Source: Membranipora membranacea (taxonomy: Eukaryota; Bryozoa; Gymnolaemata; Cheilostomatida; Membraniporidae). From it: a stretch of DNA of 64,000 bases. Below the pieces are notes generated by a model. The model was not told where the DNA came from and searched no databases. It was given only the letters and a program-made list of their open reading frames with translations. The number at the start of each line of letters is the position of its first letter. Positions within the stretch are counted from its first letter, which is position 1. Positions 62,222 to 64,000 of the stretch are shown here, piece by piece. A program made the translations under genes and the position numbers. The stretch covers positions 18,162,948-18,226,947 of the forward strand of contig OU612071.1 in NCBI GenBank assembly GCA_914767715.1, given 5' to 3'.

Positions 62222-63692
62222 TCAGGTAGCTGTGATATAGAACATGGCTAGTAGGCACGTTAGGGACGCCCCCACTCTTCTGATGACCTTCTGCTGTCTC
62301 TCAGTCTCTCTCTCCTCTTCTTCTCTTCTCTCAATCTCCTCCAAGTGCCTCACTAACTCCTTCTGTGAATAAAGATTAAAATGAATTATCTATTCATGTT
62401 ATTATTATTATTACTTAAATTTTATGTGTTTATAGTAGGCTTCACGGTTAACAGCAAGACCTATTTTCAAAGAGATGATTGGTGGGTTTGTGCGCTGAAG
62501 CTGAGTTATAGTCTAATTGATCGGCAATCAACTTAAAGTCAACCTTTACTCTGGCCGGCCGTTGGGCGCGGGGCAAAAGTCTGGTGGGCTCAGACTAACT
62601 CTGACTCAAAGAGAAAGGCTGCTCAAAGCCGCCTGAATAGATTCACCTGTAAAGGGATTCCCCATTTTGCATCATAATGAACACCTAATTGCAACAAAAC
62701 TAGGGCAAGATAACTTTTGAACTAACCATAACTCAATTGGAAAGCAACTGCTGAGAATTTCAATTTCAAATAGTAGCTATTGCTATGTAGTTCTAATTTT
62801 ACTGTATTTTAGCTGAATTTAATTGAGTTTTATCATATCAAAGAACCGTTGATAATTCTCTAAACACACGAGAAAAACTGCTGAGCTGATAATATCGGCA
62901 AGTTGCTAGTGTGATTGTTTTATCTGTCGATGAGAGGATGATTCTATCCCTGTGACTCACCCAGCCACCTTTATTAGAGATCCACTTATTATAATGTTTA
63001 AAGAAGACTTGTTGACCCAGAAAGACCATATCTGATATCAGGGTCTCATCAACCTCCATAGCCATGATGCATAGTCTCACTACAGCTATCACCGTCTGCC
63101 AAAATGATGAGCGAGCAAAAAATAACAGTGAAGTGATTTTCGAAAAGAGCATCTGGTTGGTATAATGAGCATACCCAACCAACAGCATGATATTCATATA
63201 TTTGAAGGTGAAAAGTTTTAGCAACCTAACTCAAAGGTTTGACAGAAGTAGTGCTATGATCTCTGACTTGTCTTTAAAGTCGGTTAAAATCCCAAGGTCT
63301 ATCTCCGACTGGAAACTGAGAAATGAGGTGTTTTAAGAGGGAAGCCACATTATTTGCATGCAAGCGGGAGCACACCTGAAGCACCGATAGAACCCAGTTT
63401 TTAGTCGTCTGCCGCAGATTTAAAACACAGCACCTCCGAACATTTGTGTGTTGGAGGGCACTCACCCTTATCATCTGAGCTACCTCCTACTTTTTCACCC
63501 ATCGAAGTAAGAATACTATAATTACCATAATGACAATCTCCCAGGTTTTCCCACTGTTGTAAATTCTAAACAAGGAGCGCATCATAGACCAGAATTGTTT
63601 GTTTCTGGCGTACTCCTCACTCCTCAGGTCTATTCTCTCTGTGCAGACCGTCAATCTATAGTGATGGTCCTTATTTGTCTCATACATTCGAC
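62222..63692 (-). CDS. Bcl-2 family protein F, 5' exons outside window
   Basis: Three exons seen: 63526-63692, 62961-63095 and 62222-62362. The first begins with two bases of a split codon (phase 1), as in all paralogues, so exons 1 and 2 must lie beyond the right edge or in the last 300 bases, where no donor was recognised. BH1 is weak (SLFRIYNSGKTWEIVIM). BH2 is NKWISNKGGW with the standard intron. Exon 4 is two codons shorter than in A-E. The last exon is a charged helix (EEIERREEEERETERQQK) leading to a short anchor, VGASLTCLLAMFYITAT, at the very C-terminus. Most diverged member in BH1. Confidence 0.85.
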
Positions 63693-64000
63693 CTAGTAAG
63701 ATAATAAAACTGAACTTGTTACAATGTAACCACAATGCAACAGAAAACTGGTGTTCAAACACATATCAGATCAAATTGATATATAATATATCTCGCATCA
63801 TCATTGCACTATGGTCAGCAGTGTAGTTGTCATCATCTAATCGAGTGGGCTTTGATACAGGTTACAGCATGACCAAAGGGCGCAGCGCCAAAGGGTGGGT
63901 CAGGGAGCGGGAATTTAAATGTATCAGAAAACAATAATCTAAACAGTGAGGAAGTTGCTACACTCTTGACTAACAACTGAACTAGAGTCTGTGCCCCATA
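63693..64000. other. Right-edge sequence
   Basis: Part of the intron upstream of exon 3 of gene F. A GGGCGCAGCGCCAAAGGGT patch resembles the GC-rich part of small MITEs. No exon could be assigned. Confidence 0.4.

Overview
The window is animal nuclear DNA. Coding is split into short exons with GT-AG introns. The families present are metazoan: a fibrinogen C-terminal (FReD) domain, Bcl-2 homologues with BH4/BH3/BH1/BH2 motifs, and canonical tRNA-Asn(GTT) genes. There is much small-transposon debris (MITEs, tRNA- and U2 snRNA-derived SINEs). AT-rich, compact genes and clustered paralogues suggest a marine invertebrate, perhaps a sponge or another early-branching animal; the species cannot be named from sequence alone.

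Region 1 (1-39.7 kb, + strand): one long fibrinogen-related protein gene. Twelve exons at 1-9073 encode a Ser/Thr-rich stretch and a coiled-coil stalk. Four exons at 37773-39666 encode most of a FReD domain. The exon phases fit across the 28.7 kb gap (phase 1 to phase 1), so the two blocks probably form one gene. Its 5' end lies before the window, and the last FReD exon was not found.

Region 2 (10.1-36.5 kb, - strand), inside that large intron: seven complete two-exon genes for small secreted Cys-rich peptides, one truncated copy and two C-terminal fragments. All complete genes share a phase-1 intron inside the signal peptide and a C-terminal C-x5/6-C-x4-C-x2-C-x3-C core. The same intron holds two MITEs carrying the same tRNA-like module, U2-headed SINEs, a ~2.4 kb imperfect palindrome with one tRNA-Asn gene per arm, and a 120 bp ATC microsatellite.

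Region 3 (41.1-64 kb, - strand): six tandem Bcl-2 family genes (A to F, right end incomplete). Intron positions and phases are the same wherever they can be compared, including a phase-0 intron directly after the BH2 Gly-Gly-Trp. A, B, C and F end in a membrane anchor. D and E have lost it and gained low-complexity tails. In E the tail is about 780 residues with a 9-residue Gln-rich repeat (total about 1027 aa), which is far outside the family norm. D and E share a short W-x-I-K-I motif near the C-terminus.

Taken together, the locus puts a secreted recognition-type protein, a nursery of secreted Cys-rich peptides and an expanded set of apoptosis regulators next to each other. A shared role in defence or tissue turnover is inference. 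Gene structures were derived by hand from splice signals, reading-frame continuity and paralogue comparison; no transcript or database evidence was available.
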